NCBI GenBank assembly: GCA_964404395.1
Contig: CAYOKA010000030.1
Span: forward strand, 1-20,830
DNA from: JAAYBT01 sp964404395
GTDB taxonomy: Bacteria; Bacillota; Clostridia; Acetivibrionales; DTU013
Reading direction: 5' to 3'
DNA: 20,830 nucleotides
Part shown: piece after piece, positions 1-7,652 of the stretch
Numbering within the stretch: position 1 is the stretch's first letter
Layout: each line of letters starts with the position of its first letter
Made by a program: the position numbers and the translations under genes
The notes under the pieces: model-generated
Databases searched by the model: none
The model's input: only the letters and a program-made list of their open reading frames with translations
What the model was told of the DNA's origin: nothing

Positions 1-63
1 TTGATATGGAATAATACCCTAACGATAGCACACCACCACAATAATAAATAAGGAGGTATAGTT

Positions 64-1056
64 ATGGCAAGGTTAGTTACTCTATTTACAGGACAATGGG
101 CAGACCTTGAATTTGAAGAAATATGCAAACAGGCACAGCAGATGGGATTTGATGGGCTTGAAATAGCATGTTGGGGAGATCATATGAATGCTAGGAAGGC
201 AGCAACCGATTCTTCATATGTCGAGGACAGAAAAGCTATCTTGGAAAAATACGGCCTAAAATGCTACGCAATTGGCAACCATCTTGCGGGGCAATGTGTC
301 GGAGACCTTTACGACAAACGCCTCGACAATTTTGCGCCGGCGCAATACAAAGGGAAACCCGAGGAAATACGCAAATGGGCTATTGAGGAAATGAAATATA
401 CTGCCGGAGCAGCAAAAGCCATGGGCTGCCCTGTAGTGACAGGCTTTATGGGTTCCCCTATATGGAAATTTTGGTATTCGTTCCCGCAAACTCCGCCGGA
501 AATGATAGAAGAAGGTTATGATGAAATAGTGGAGCTGTGGAATCCAATTTTTGATGAGTTTAAAGCCTGCGGAGTAAAGTTCGCTCTTGAAGTGCATCCC
601 ACAGAGATAGCCTTTGATTTCTATACTTCACAAAAGCTCTTTAGAGACAAATTCAAAGATAATGATACCTTAGGCATTAATTTTGATCCAAGCCATCTCA
701 TATGGCAGGGTATACAGCCCCACTTGTTTATAAGAGAGTTTTGCGATAAGATATATCACGTACACATAAAGGATACTCTTGTGAATCTCGAAGGTACTGA
801 GGGTATACTTGGCTCGTTTTTGGAATTCGGTGATCTGCGCAGAGGCTGGAATTTTGTTTCACCGGGCCATGGCAGTGTAGATTTCGAGTTGATCATACGT
901 GAATTAAACGCGATCAATTACAAAGGTCCTCTTTCTGTTGAATGGGAAGACAGCGCCATGGATAGAGTTTTCGGTGCAACTGAATCATGCGAAATGGTTA
1001 GAAGGATAGATTTCGCTCCTTCCAATGTAGCCTTTGATGATGCACTAAAAAGATAG
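64..1056 (+). CDS. Sugar phosphate isomerase/epimerase family TIM-barrel protein
   Basis: A 330-residue xylose-isomerase-like TIM-barrel protein, probably cytoplasmic, that would isomerise, epimerise or cleave a sugar or keto-sugar. The divalent-metal ligands expected for this fold are visible: E176 (in FALEVHP), D208 with H211 (FDPSH), H232/H234 (YHVHIKD) and E293 (SVEWED). The late RGWNFVSPGHGSVDF segment (about 260-274) is typical of the longer 320-350 residue members of this family. The start is ATG 64 with AGGAGGT at 51-57, six bases upstream. The gene is on the + strand, ahead of the two-component genes and facing the large catabolic block, so it may belong to the same pathway or to an operon that begins left of the window. 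Family assignment is firm; the substrate is unknown. Confidence 0.88.
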   Translation: MARLVTLFTGQWADLEFEEICKQAQQMGFDGLEIACWGDHMNARKAATDSSYVEDRKAILEKYGLKCYAIGNHLAGQCVGDLYDKRLDNFAPAQYKGKPEEIRKWAIEEMKYTAGAAKAMGCPVVTGFMGSPIWKFWYSFPQTPPEMIEEGYDEIVELWNPIFDEFKACGVKFALEVHPTEIAFDFYTSQKLFRDKFKDNDTLGINFDPSHLIWQGIQPHLFIREFCDKIYHVHIKDTLVNLEGTEGILGSFLEFGDLRRGWNFVSPGHGSVDFELIIRELNAINYKGPLSVEWEDSAMDRVFGATESCEMVRRIDFAPSNVAFDDALKR

Positions 1057-1067
1057 TATAAACCTAA

Positions 1068-1109
1068 TGCGGCTATTCAGGCCGAGAAGCATGCACCTGG
1101 ATAGCCGCA
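1068..1109 (+). promoter_or_regulatory. Strong hairpin between epimerase and response regulator genes
   Basis: TGCGGCTAT (1068-1076) pairs with ATAGCCGCA (1101-1109). The stem continues through a G-T wobble into CAGG (1078-1081) with CCTG (1096-1099), giving about 14 pairs around a 14-base loop. The tail has only four T bases (1114-1117), so this is a weak intrinsic terminator at best. It could be an attenuator or a processing stem limiting read-through into the two-component genes. Confidence 0.55.
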
Positions 1110-1117
1110 AGGCTTTT

Positions 1118-1150
1118 GAGGTGTAACCTCTGCCCATGGGAGGTGCTTAG
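1118..1150 (+). promoter_or_regulatory. Mutually exclusive hairpins controlling access to a ribosome binding site
   Basis: GAGGT (1118-1122) can pair with ACCTC (1126-1130) across a 3-base loop. The same ACCTC can instead pair with GAGGT at 1140-1144, which is the core of the ribosome binding site GGGAGGTG (1138-1145) of the response regulator that starts at GTG 1151. The first pairing frees the site and the second hides it. The pairings are seen in the sequence; a regulatory role is inference, and the stems are only 5 bp. Confidence 0.4.
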
Positions 1151-1894
1151 GTGTTTCAACTATATATAGTAGATGATGAAGAACTTATTTTAAAGGACTT
1201 GAAAAATAATATACTGTGGATAGAAAATGGTTTTGAAATCATAGGCACAAACACAAACCCTCTAAAAGCGATGGAAGATATTTTTGTGCTTCATCCCCAC
1301 GTCATACTTACTGATATTAAAATGCCGGTAATTAATGGCCTCCAGCTTATTGAAAAAGTGAGAGAAAGACTTCCTGATATGGAATTTGTTATTATGAGTG
1401 CATATAGCGATTTTGAGCTGGTGCGAAGTTCCTTTAAGCTAAATATTTCAGATTATTTGCTAAAGCCTGTATCTAATGAAGACTGTCAAGAAGTGTTTCA
1501 GCATGTATGGGAAAAGCTGCATGAAAAAAACAAACCCCTATATAGTAATTATAGTTATGATAGAAGCAATAAAAAATTCAATGCTATTCTTGACCATATA
1601 GAGAAAAACATAAGCCAGAAGCATACTTTGGCCACGATCAGCGACCAGTTTTATCTAAGCCCCAACACCGTCTGTCTGTATTTTAACAAGTATCTGAACA
1701 CAACCTTTGTTAATTACCTAACGGATATTCGAATGTATAGGGCAAAGCAATTACTTACTACTGACTTGCCAATTAAAGAAATCGCATCCCTATGCGGTTA
1801 TAGCGATTATTTTTACTTTTGTAAGGTGTTCCAAAAATATTACGATGCTACTCCAACCCAGCTAAGAAAAAAAGAGGGTAGCCATGAACAGTAA
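1151..1894 (+). CDS. YesN-type response regulator with AraC-family DNA-binding domain
   Basis: A 247-residue cytoplasmic response regulator. The receiver domain spans about residues 1-120, with the acidic pair D8/D9 (VDDEE), phospho-acceptor D55 (LTDIKMP), S83 (MSAYSD) and K105 (LLKPV). A short linker leads to an AraC-type double helix-turn-helix (about 145-243), with the usual IKEIASLCGYSDYFYFCKVFQKYY signature split over its second half. At 247 residues it is shorter than many YesN proteins, which often have a long central region. The start is GTG 1151 preceded by GGGAGGTG. The gene overlaps the sensor kinase gene by 11 bases, so the two form one transcriptional and translational unit. By analogy with YesMN systems next to LplABC-like importers, it probably activates the carbohydrate locus on the opposite strand; that target is inferred. 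Confidence 0.9.
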   Translation: MFQLYIVDDEELILKDLKNNILWIENGFEIIGTNTNPLKAMEDIFVLHPHVILTDIKMPVINGLQLIEKVRERLPDMEFVIMSAYSDFELVRSSFKLNISDYLLKPVSNEDCQEVFQHVWEKLHEKNKPLYSNYSYDRSNKKFNAILDHIEKNISQKHTLATISDQFYLSPNTVCLYFNKYLNTTFVNYLTDIRMYRAKQLLTTDLPIKEIASLCGYSDYFYFCKVFQKYYDATPTQLRKKEGSHEQ

Positions 1895-3587
1895 AAAAGC
1901 ATCCAGTCTTAGGAATAACTTCCTTATTATGCTTTTAGGCTTTACGATGATGATTCTCGTAGTTTTCCTGTCCTATCATTCTCTGGTGACCTCATATGCC
2001 AACAGAAATGCCTCCGAGAATCTGTCCTACATTCTTCAACAATTATATAAGAATATAGACAAATATTTCGTTGATGCAGATAGAATGGCGTTCTCACTGG
2101 CATCCGAGAATGTGATACAGGATTTTCTACAAGAAGGCTCCCCTGAGCGATACGCTCTGGGTGATAAAACAAGTGATTCAGTAAACGCGATTACCTTTAA
2201 CCCGGATTATACCATCTCCACAATCATATACGATAATGAAGGTTCATTCTACCGTTACAATATTGGCTTTAGTAATGATACCTGCCACCAGATTTTTCAA
2301 AAAATGAGTGATAAGCAGCTTAATACCCAAAGTGTTATTACTGTCGGCAATGCATCCTATTATGCAACCCATCAGGATGTGTATAGAATCTCAGGCACAA
2401 AGGGTGTTAAGCTTGGCACCATCTTACTGCTTGGTAATCTCGCTACCGTGGATGATATGATAAGTGAATATGATAGCATCTCCGGGCTAAACATTGTTCT
2501 TTGGAACGATGATGAATTGGTTTTATCCAACCGGGGGCTGGATCCATCCATACTCAAGGAAAATATGGCGGAAAACGTTCTAATATCATCCAGAAGCTTC
2601 CCTTCAAATGATTTCACATTAGTCGTTTATATGGAAAACGAGATTGTATTCCCCTATAATTCAATTTTCATTACCGGAATTATCATTGTACTAATTTGTA
2701 CTCTTCTTTTCTTCTTATTATTTCTTTTCCTTGCCAACCGGTTGATTATTAGCCCAATTACCAAGCTTATCGTCAATATGCAGCAACTTAAGGCAACTTC
2801 TCCCGAAAGCCGTCTGCCTGATACCAATAGTACCATAATCAATATGATGGTTTATGATATAAACGCGCTGCTGGATCGTACTGAAGCGTACAGACAGCAT
2901 TCCTTTAAAATACAGGAAAAAAACTATGAGCTGGAGCTTAAAAAGCGAAAAATGGAGCTGCATTATTTCCGCAAGAGCATCAATTCTCACTTAATATTTA
3001 ATACACTTTCAACCATAAAGGTGCTGCTGCACCAGGCTGAACAGGATACTCTGGCGAAAGGCATCGAATGCCTGGCTATTCTTATTAGATACACACACCG
3101 CCAAGAGGAGTTCATTAACTTTTTTGATGAGCTGAGGATAATCGAAAAATACGTTTATATTATGAATATTCAAAATAAGAAGTTGCATGTAAACTATGAA
3201 GTACATGATTCCCTGCTCTCTTTTCTTATCCTCAAGCAGCTACTCCAGCCGATAGTGGAGAATGCATTTGTCCACGGGTTTAAGGATAAAGACACCGATT
3301 GTCGCGTCGAAATAAAGGCTACGAAAGAATCTGAACAAATGCGAATTACTATTAAAGACAACGGGAGCGGCATATCGCCGGAGGAATTGAAACAGATAGA
3401 GCTAAACCTTGCTATCCATGAAGATAGCAGCGATTATGACACCGAGGGTATTGCTCTGACTAATATAAACCGAAGGATTAAGCTGCACTTTGGTGACGAC
3501 TATGGCCTTTCCATTAAAAGTGAGGTCGGAATCGGCACCACTGTCTCTATTACCTTTCCACTTATCAAGGATAAAAAATTCGATTAA
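1884..3587 (+). CDS. YesM/LytS-type sensor histidine kinase
   Basis: A 567-residue membrane sensor kinase. Membrane segments lie at about 12-33 and 259-285 and enclose an extracytoplasmic sensing domain of roughly 225 residues. A HAMP-like linker and coiled region follow (about 286-358). The His_kinase domain has H369 in SINSHLIFNTL, and the ATPase domain has the N box (LLQPIVENAFVHG, N460) and G boxes (DNGSG 492-496 and GIGTT about 549-553). The usual NPHFLFNTL reads NSHLIFNTL here, and the usual GIGL reads GIAL (522-525). Both are departures from consensus, but the phospho-accepting histidine is intact. The ribosome site GAGGG sits inside the end of the preceding regulator gene. It presumably senses the imported sugar or its binding protein and phosphorylates D55 of that regulator. 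Confidence 0.9.
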   Translation: MNSKKASSLRNNFLIMLLGFTMMILVVFLSYHSLVTSYANRNASENLSYILQQLYKNIDKYFVDADRMAFSLASENVIQDFLQEGSPERYALGDKTSDSVNAITFNPDYTISTIIYDNEGSFYRYNIGFSNDTCHQIFQKMSDKQLNTQSVITVGNASYYATHQDVYRISGTKGVKLGTILLLGNLATVDDMISEYDSISGLNIVLWNDDELVLSNRGLDPSILKENMAENVLISSRSFPSNDFTLVVYMENEIVFPYNSIFITGIIIVLICTLLFFLLFLFLANRLIISPITKLIVNMQQLKATSPESRLPDTNSTIINMMVYDINALLDRTEAYRQHSFKIQEKNYELELKKRKMELHYFRKSINSHLIFNTLSTIKVLLHQAEQDTLAKGIECLAILIRYTHRQEEFINFFDELRIIEKYVYIMNIQNKKLHVNYEVHDSLLSFLILKQLLQPIVENAFVHGFKDKDTDCRVEIKATKESEQMRITIKDNGSGISPEELKQIELNLAIHEDSSDYDTEGIALTNINRRIKLHFGDDYGLSIKSEVGIGTTVSITFPLIKDKKFD

Positions 3588-3692
3588 GTTTCTTCATAAT
3601 CCCTTAACGGGCCTCCTAATCAAAACTAAGTTAATAGGGCATTTTGCCATGTAACATGTTTTGAGTTCCGCAGCACAATATATTGCGGGCAT

Positions 3693-3731
3693 AATAATGA
3701 GGATCCTTGGAAATCAAGAATCCTCATTATT
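3693..3731. terminator. Bidirectional hairpin terminator between convergent operons
   Basis: AATAATGAGGAT (3693-3704) pairs with ATCCTCATTATT (3720-3731). An inner CTTG/CAAG pairing (3706-3709 with 3715-3718) is separated by one mismatch, and the loop is GAAAT. The AT-rich outer stem gives U-rich 3' arms in both directions, though neither has a long T run. It lies between the 3' ends of the + strand kinase gene and the - strand dehydrogenase gene, as a shared terminator would. Confidence 0.65.
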
Positions 3732-3736
3732 TACTC

Positions 3737-3868
3737 TGCTACATCAATTGCTAGAAATATACTACACTCCCTGATTTGTTTGCTTCATACTTCGCTAGAA
3801 ATATACTGCATTCCCTGATTTAGCTGCTACATTAATTGCTAGAAATATACTGCTTTCCCTGATTTAGC
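3737..3868. repeat. Three tandem 44-bp repeats that duplicate the 3' end of a dehydrogenase gene
   Basis: Units are 3737-3780, 3781-3824 and 3825-3868, with an exact 44-base period. By hand count, unit 3 matches unit 1 at 37 of 44 and unit 2 at 38 of 44 positions. Unit 3 contains the last ten codons, including the stop, of the Gfo/Idh/MocA gene ending at 3839. Read on the - strand it ends AKSGKAVYF-stop. Units 2 and 1 still read AKSGNAVYF-stop and NKSGSVVYF-stop, but they lie downstream of the real stop and, since 44 is not a multiple of three, out of its frame. The likely origin is slipped-strand or unequal duplication. Confidence 0.85.
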
Positions 3869-4951
3869 CGATTCATATATTCCTTCAAGGATCTGAGTGA
3901 CGCTCAGAGCCTGTTCAGGCTTCACAACAAGATCTCCCTTTCCTTCCAATGCGTTAAGCCAAACTTCGCATTCCAAATCAGCGCCGGGATAGGAAAAAAT
4001 AAGATCTGCAGACTTTTCAGCATCCTCTTCCACATTAAGCTCAATTACTGCCTGTTTGCCGCTAGTGATCTTGTTAATCAGCAGCTGTCTGTCCGTACCT
4101 GTATCACCCTTATAATTCATACTCGATCCTGCTTTTGTACCATAAAGAGTATTCATTGCCTGCCTCTGATCAAGAGTATTGAGAGCCCAGGATGTTTCCA
4201 GATAAACAGTAGCTCCGTTTTCAAATTTGATAAACCCGAAGGCACCATCTTCTACTTCAAAGGTATCGGGATCCCAGTGCTCTTCTGTTCCCTGTTCGTC
4301 CCCTCGCAGTGTAGTACCAAGTTTGTTGTAGGTGGAACCAAGGACAGATACAGGTTTGTAGTTATCCATCATCCAGAGAGTTATATCAAGTGAATGAGTG
4401 CCAATATCAATAAGAGAACCTCCACCTTGTTCCTTCTTGTTTGAAAACACACCCCAGTTAGGTATTCCCCGCCTTCGGAGCGCATGAGCCTTTGCATAAT
4501 AAATCTCGCCCAGTTCCCCCTCATCAATTAGCTTTTTGAGTGTCTGAGTGTCAACACGGAAACGATTTTGATAACCTATTGTCAGGAGCTTGCCATATTT
4601 TTTCGCAGCCTCGACCATCTTCCTGGCATCCTCTGTTGTTATAGCCATTGGCTTTTCGCACATGACATGCTTTCCGTTTTCCAACGCTGCTACTGTTATC
4701 TCGCAGTGGGAGCGATTAGGGGTACACACATGAATTGCATCAATTTCAGTATCCTTTACACATTCAACATAATTCGTATATACTCTTGTATCAGGTGTCC
4801 CATAGCTTGTAGCTGCTCTCTTTGCCTTCTCAATATCCAGATCGCAAAAAGCTGCTATTTCAACCCTATCCAGATGATTTGCCAGATTTGGTAAATGTTT
4901 TGTATTTGCAATATTGCCACAGCCTACGATCCCTATCCTTATCTTACCCAT
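3839..4951 (-). CDS. Gfo/Idh/MocA family dehydrogenase (copy A)
   Basis: A 370-residue NAD(P)-dependent sugar or glycoside dehydrogenase. The N-terminal Rossmann fold has IGIVGCGNIA (about 6-15). The family motif CEKP has E99-K100-P101, and the catalytic segment SLIDIGTHSLD supplies D182 and H186. LRRRGIPNWGVF (159-169) resembles the substrate loop of glucoside 3-dehydrogenase-like members. I chose ATG 4951 because GGGAGGG lies ten bases upstream and the protein then begins directly at the Rossmann strand; an earlier in-frame ATG at 4999 has no clear ribosome site. It aligns without gaps over the first 200 residues with copy B (9239-10381), so the two are paralogues. It is the last gene of the - strand block. 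Oxidation of a sugar hydroxyl, probably C3, is inferred; the exact substrate is unknown. Confidence 0.9.
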   Translation of the reverse strand: MGKIRIGIVGCGNIANTKHLPNLANHLDRVEIAAFCDLDIEKAKRAATSYGTPDTRVYTNYVECVKDTEIDAIHVCTPNRSHCEITVAALENGKHVMCEKPMAITTEDARKMVEAAKKYGKLLTIGYQNRFRVDTQTLKKLIDEGELGEIYYAKAHALRRRGIPNWGVFSNKKEQGGGSLIDIGTHSLDITLWMMDNYKPVSVLGSTYNKLGTTLRGDEQGTEEHWDPDTFEVEDGAFGFIKFENGATVYLETSWALNTLDQRQAMNTLYGTKAGSSMNYKGDTGTDRQLLINKITSGKQAVIELNVEEDAEKSADLIFSYPGADLECEVWLNALEGKGDLVVKPEQALSVTQILEGIYESAKSGKAVYF

Positions 4952-5010
4952 CGTATAATTACCCTCCCTTGAATGTTTGATTTTTGTAATGTTGTTCATT
5001 ACATTATTCT

Positions 5011-5922
5011 CTAAATATTCATTGCCTTTTCAATGAGCTCCTGCTCTATTTCGGAATCAATTATTCTCATATTGAGACCAATTCTTAATGGATCCTTTGT
5101 CCCGACAAGTACAGATGTTATCCCCTTTGTCTGATATAAAAAATGGAATGCCAGCCTTGTAAGCCTATTGTAATCATTACCTGTCAGGCGGAGCAATTTT
5201 TTCATCTTTTCTTTCTGGGGGAAATCGGCACCCATCATATCAGCCGCTTTTGATGTCAACAGCCCTTTTGCAAGACCGGTTCTGGCAAAAACGCCAATTC
5301 CTCTTTCTCTGCAAAGCTCTATATTCTCTTCATTTTCACGATCAAGCAGATTGTAGTCCATCTGCATTACCTCAAAATCTCCGCTAAGAATGCATTTCCT
5401 CGCTAGGTCTCCGTTGGCCGATGCACCCAGTAATCGGACCTTGCCTTCCTTTCTTGTATCATTAAGCGCCTGCAGCGTTTCTCCTTTATCGATGACCTTC
5501 ATCGATTCGTAATAATCTCGGCTAAAATGAATAAACATGATATCAATGAAATCGGTATTTAAAAGTCGCAAGCTGTTGTCAATGGATTCCCTAATTGCTC
5601 CATAAGAAAAATCATAATAGGTTCCTGGTTCATTGTTGTGTTCTCCACACTTTGTAGACAGAATATATTCCTTGCGGCGATGGGAAATGAATTTTCCAAT
5701 TCTCTCCTCACTTTTATGATAAGCGCTTGCAGTATCGATCAGATTTATCCCCGCATCAAGAACTGCATCTAAAACTACGCCGGCCGTTTTTTCTGAAGGG
5801 CAACGACGTTTGTCCTGATCCCCTATCCCCCAGTCCCTTCCGATTTCTAACGCACCAAACCCCAAAAAGCTTACCGAATGATTTGTTTTTGGAATATATC
5901 TTTTTTCCAATCCACGTGACAA
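5011..5922 (-). CDS. Aldo/keto reductase
   Basis: A 303-residue NADPH-type aldo/keto reductase, cytoplasmic, interconverting a carbonyl and an alcohol. Numbered from the chosen start, the catalytic tetrad is complete: D63 and Y68 (LIDTASAY), K91 (STKCGEH) and H132 (IMFIHFSRD). A late SVLVGTKDPLRI segment corresponds to the usual cofactor-binding region. I chose TTG at 5922 because CCTCCT at 5929-5934 (AGGAGG on the coding strand) sits six bases upstream and the protein then begins LSRGLEKRYIPKTNHSVSFLGFG as family members do. An in-frame ATG at 5961 has no ribosome site and would place AGGAGG inside the gene. It lies between the SDR and Gfo/Idh/MocA genes, so it may reduce a keto-sugar or aldehyde formed by the pathway. 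Confidence 0.9.
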   Translation of the reverse strand: MSRGLEKRYIPKTNHSVSFLGFGALEIGRDWGIGDQDKRRCPSEKTAGVVLDAVLDAGINLIDTASAYHKSEERIGKFISHRRKEYILSTKCGEHNNEPGTYYDFSYGAIRESIDNSLRLLNTDFIDIMFIHFSRDYYESMKVIDKGETLQALNDTRKEGKVRLLGASANGDLARKCILSGDFEVMQMDYNLLDRENEENIELCRERGIGVFARTGLAKGLLTSKAADMMGADFPQKEKMKKLLRLTGNDYNRLTRLAFHFLYQTKGITSVLVGTKDPLRIGLNMRIIDSEIEQELIEKAMNI

Positions 5923-5972
5923 AGCAAGCCTCCTAAAAACCAGTCTAAAGGTATCCTCCATTCACTGTCGTA

Positions 5973-6764
5973 CTATTTCGCAGTATACCCTCCATCTACA
6001 GGTATGTTAGTACCAGTGATAAAAGCTGAAGCATCTGACGCCAAAAATATCACAGCTCCCATAAGATCTGTAGCCCTTATCATCTTGTGTAAAAAAGTCT
6101 TTTCCTTATAGTTTTTTGCAAAGCTCTCAGGCGTATTCTCTGTCTCTAGCCCTGAAGGACTTATGCAATTACATCGAACATTCCCGGGGCCATAGTAGCT
6201 GGCAACAAATCTTGTGAAATTAAGCATCCCTGCCTTATGGTAATAGTAGTCGGGAATGTATCCCGATATATCCGTACCCTCGTACAAGGCCCTGTCCGGG
6301 CCAAACATACCGTTCACTGATCCAATATTGATAATAGAGCCCTGTCCTCTTTCAGCCATCGAATTTCCAAAGGCTCTTGTTATAGTGAACAATCCTGTCC
6401 CATTGATTCTTATGCTTTCGGAAAATTTAGAAGCATCGTCTTGCCATCCACTCATCATCTTAATATTGGCGTTATTGACAAGGATGTCGATTCTTCCTTC
6501 CATCTCAATTATTCTGCTTTTTAAATCGATTATTGATCTTTCATCTCCAAGGTCAAATTGCAGAGCACTCACATCGAAGCCTTCATCCCTCAGCGTTTTA
6601 GCTACAGCTTCCAGTTTTTCAAAATCTCTGGACGCAATGTAGGTTTTTGCGCCCGCTCCTGCAAGTGCAGCGGCGATGTATCTTCCGAATTGGCCGGCTC
6701 CACCGGTAACCAATGCCACTCTACCCTTTAGGGAAAAGATATCAAGTACGCTCAACTCATTCAC
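5973..6764 (-). CDS. Short-chain dehydrogenase/reductase
   Basis: A 263-residue classical SDR oxidoreductase. The cofactor motif TGGAGQFG is at 20-27, the NNA motif at 97-99, the catalytic serine is S149 (INIGSVNG), and the YxxxK pair is Y173/K177 (YYYHKAG). The C-terminal FITGTNIPVDGGY is the usual SDR ending. The start is ATG 6764 with AGAGGTGA just upstream. It sits in the - strand catabolic block, 62 bases after the hydroxypyruvate-isomerase-like gene and 50 bases before the aldo/keto reductase. It probably oxidises or reduces a sugar or sugar acid such as a gluconate-type intermediate; the substrate cannot be read from the sequence. Confidence 0.92.
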   Translation of the reverse strand: MNELSVLDIFSLKGRVALVTGGAGQFGRYIAAALAGAGAKTYIASRDFEKLEAVAKTLRDEGFDVSALQFDLGDERSIIDLKSRIIEMEGRIDILVNNANIKMMSGWQDDASKFSESIRINGTGLFTITRAFGNSMAERGQGSIINIGSVNGMFGPDRALYEGTDISGYIPDYYYHKAGMLNFTRFVASYYGPGNVRCNCISPSGLETENTPESFAKNYKEKTFLHKMIRATDLMGAVIFLASDASAFITGTNIPVDGGYTAK

Positions 6765-6826
6765 CTCTGATCGTTACTGTATTGTCAAGAAAATTTTTAC
6801 TTAAGGCTTTTGCCCTATCTGTATTT

Positions 6827-7591
6827 TTATATACAGAGCTTCCTTGCCTCTTTTAAGCTTTCAGAAATTTCCTTAGTCGGCCTGTATTCCAATCCAAAAT
6901 ACCCATCATAGCTTGTGGCGCCGACGGCCTTAAATATTTCACTGTAATTAATCTCACCAGTATTAATCTCATGCCTGTCCGGAATGCCTGCGGCATGTAA
7001 GTGTCCGATTTTCTCTATATTCCAGGTAATAGTACTAATTAGGTTCCCTTCTGTAATCTGCTGATGGTATACATCGTAAAGCAATTTAATACTAGGGCTA
7101 CCTACTTCATCAATTATCCTGAAACCTTCGTCTGATCTGGATAGATAATTCCCGCAATTGGTGACCTGATTTAGTGGTTCTAAAACACCCATTATACCGG
7201 TTGGCTCGAGCAGGGTCGCACAAGCCTTAAGCCCTTCTACGACACTAATGTGTTGTTCCTCTCTTGAAACACCCTTCAACTCTTTTCCTGACATTAGCGT
7301 TAATCTCCTGCAATCCAGCTGCTCTGCTATTTGAATTGCATCTTCCAGCACCTTCAGATATGCCCCCCTTGCCGACGGATCGACAAGGCTGCCTCTGACA
7401 GGAATAAAAAGAGCTATATCAAGGCCAAGCTCATTCTTGGCCTTGATAATGGGGCGGATATCCTGATTCTTATCTAGTACAAAAAACTCGACAGCATCAA
7501 ATCCAGCATCCTTTACAACATTCATTCCCTCGACTAAGGCGGGGATATCCGCTCCATAATACATAATTCCCAAACATACACAATATTTCAT
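6827..7591 (-). CDS. Hydroxypyruvate isomerase-like TIM-barrel protein
   Basis: A 254-residue sugar isomerase of the Hyi/OtnI-like group within the xylose-isomerase fold. Metal ligands are E138 (GVLEPLN), D173 with H176 (LYDVYHQQ), H197/H199 (IGHLHAAG) and E235 (GLEYRP). The segment YDVYHQQITEGN followed by PDRHEINTGEINY (about 204-216) is characteristic of hydroxypyruvate and 2-oxo-tetronate isomerases. The length is normal for that group. ATG 7591 lacks a good ribosome site of its own; a nine-codon open frame with a strong site ends four bases before it, suggesting translational coupling. The role is probably isomerisation of a keto-sugar or keto-acid released from the imported substrate. 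The family is firm; the reaction is inferred. Confidence 0.85.
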   Translation of the reverse strand: MKYCVCLGIMYYGADIPALVEGMNVVKDAGFDAVEFFVLDKNQDIRPIIKAKNELGLDIALFIPVRGSLVDPSARGAYLKVLEDAIQIAEQLDCRRLTLMSGKELKGVSREEQHISVVEGLKACATLLEPTGIMGVLEPLNQVTNCGNYLSRSDEGFRIIDEVGSPSIKLLYDVYHQQITEGNLISTITWNIEKIGHLHAAGIPDRHEINTGEINYSEIFKAVGATSYDGYFGLEYRPTKEISESLKEARKLCI

Positions 7592-7595
7592 AGAA

Positions 7596-7625
7596 CTATT
7601 GCATGACCGCTCGTTTGCTAATCAT
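7596..7625 (-). CDS. Possible nine-codon leader ORF upstream of the isomerase gene
   Basis: The frame reads MISKRAVMQ-stop. Its ATG at 7625 directly follows an AAGGAG-type site (CTCCTT at 7629-7634), the only good ribosome site in this gap. Its stop codon ends at 7596, four bases before the ATG of the isomerase gene, in a different frame. It could deliver ribosomes to the downstream start by coupling. Expression of so short a peptide is not proven. Confidence 0.35.
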   Translation of the reverse strand: MISKRAVMQ

Positions 7626-7652
7626 ACGCTCCTTAAGTAAATAATTTGCTTA

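Noticed and set aside
3737..3868. Possible CRISPR array
   Set aside because: The 44-base units are contiguous without variable spacers and derive from the end of a coding gene.
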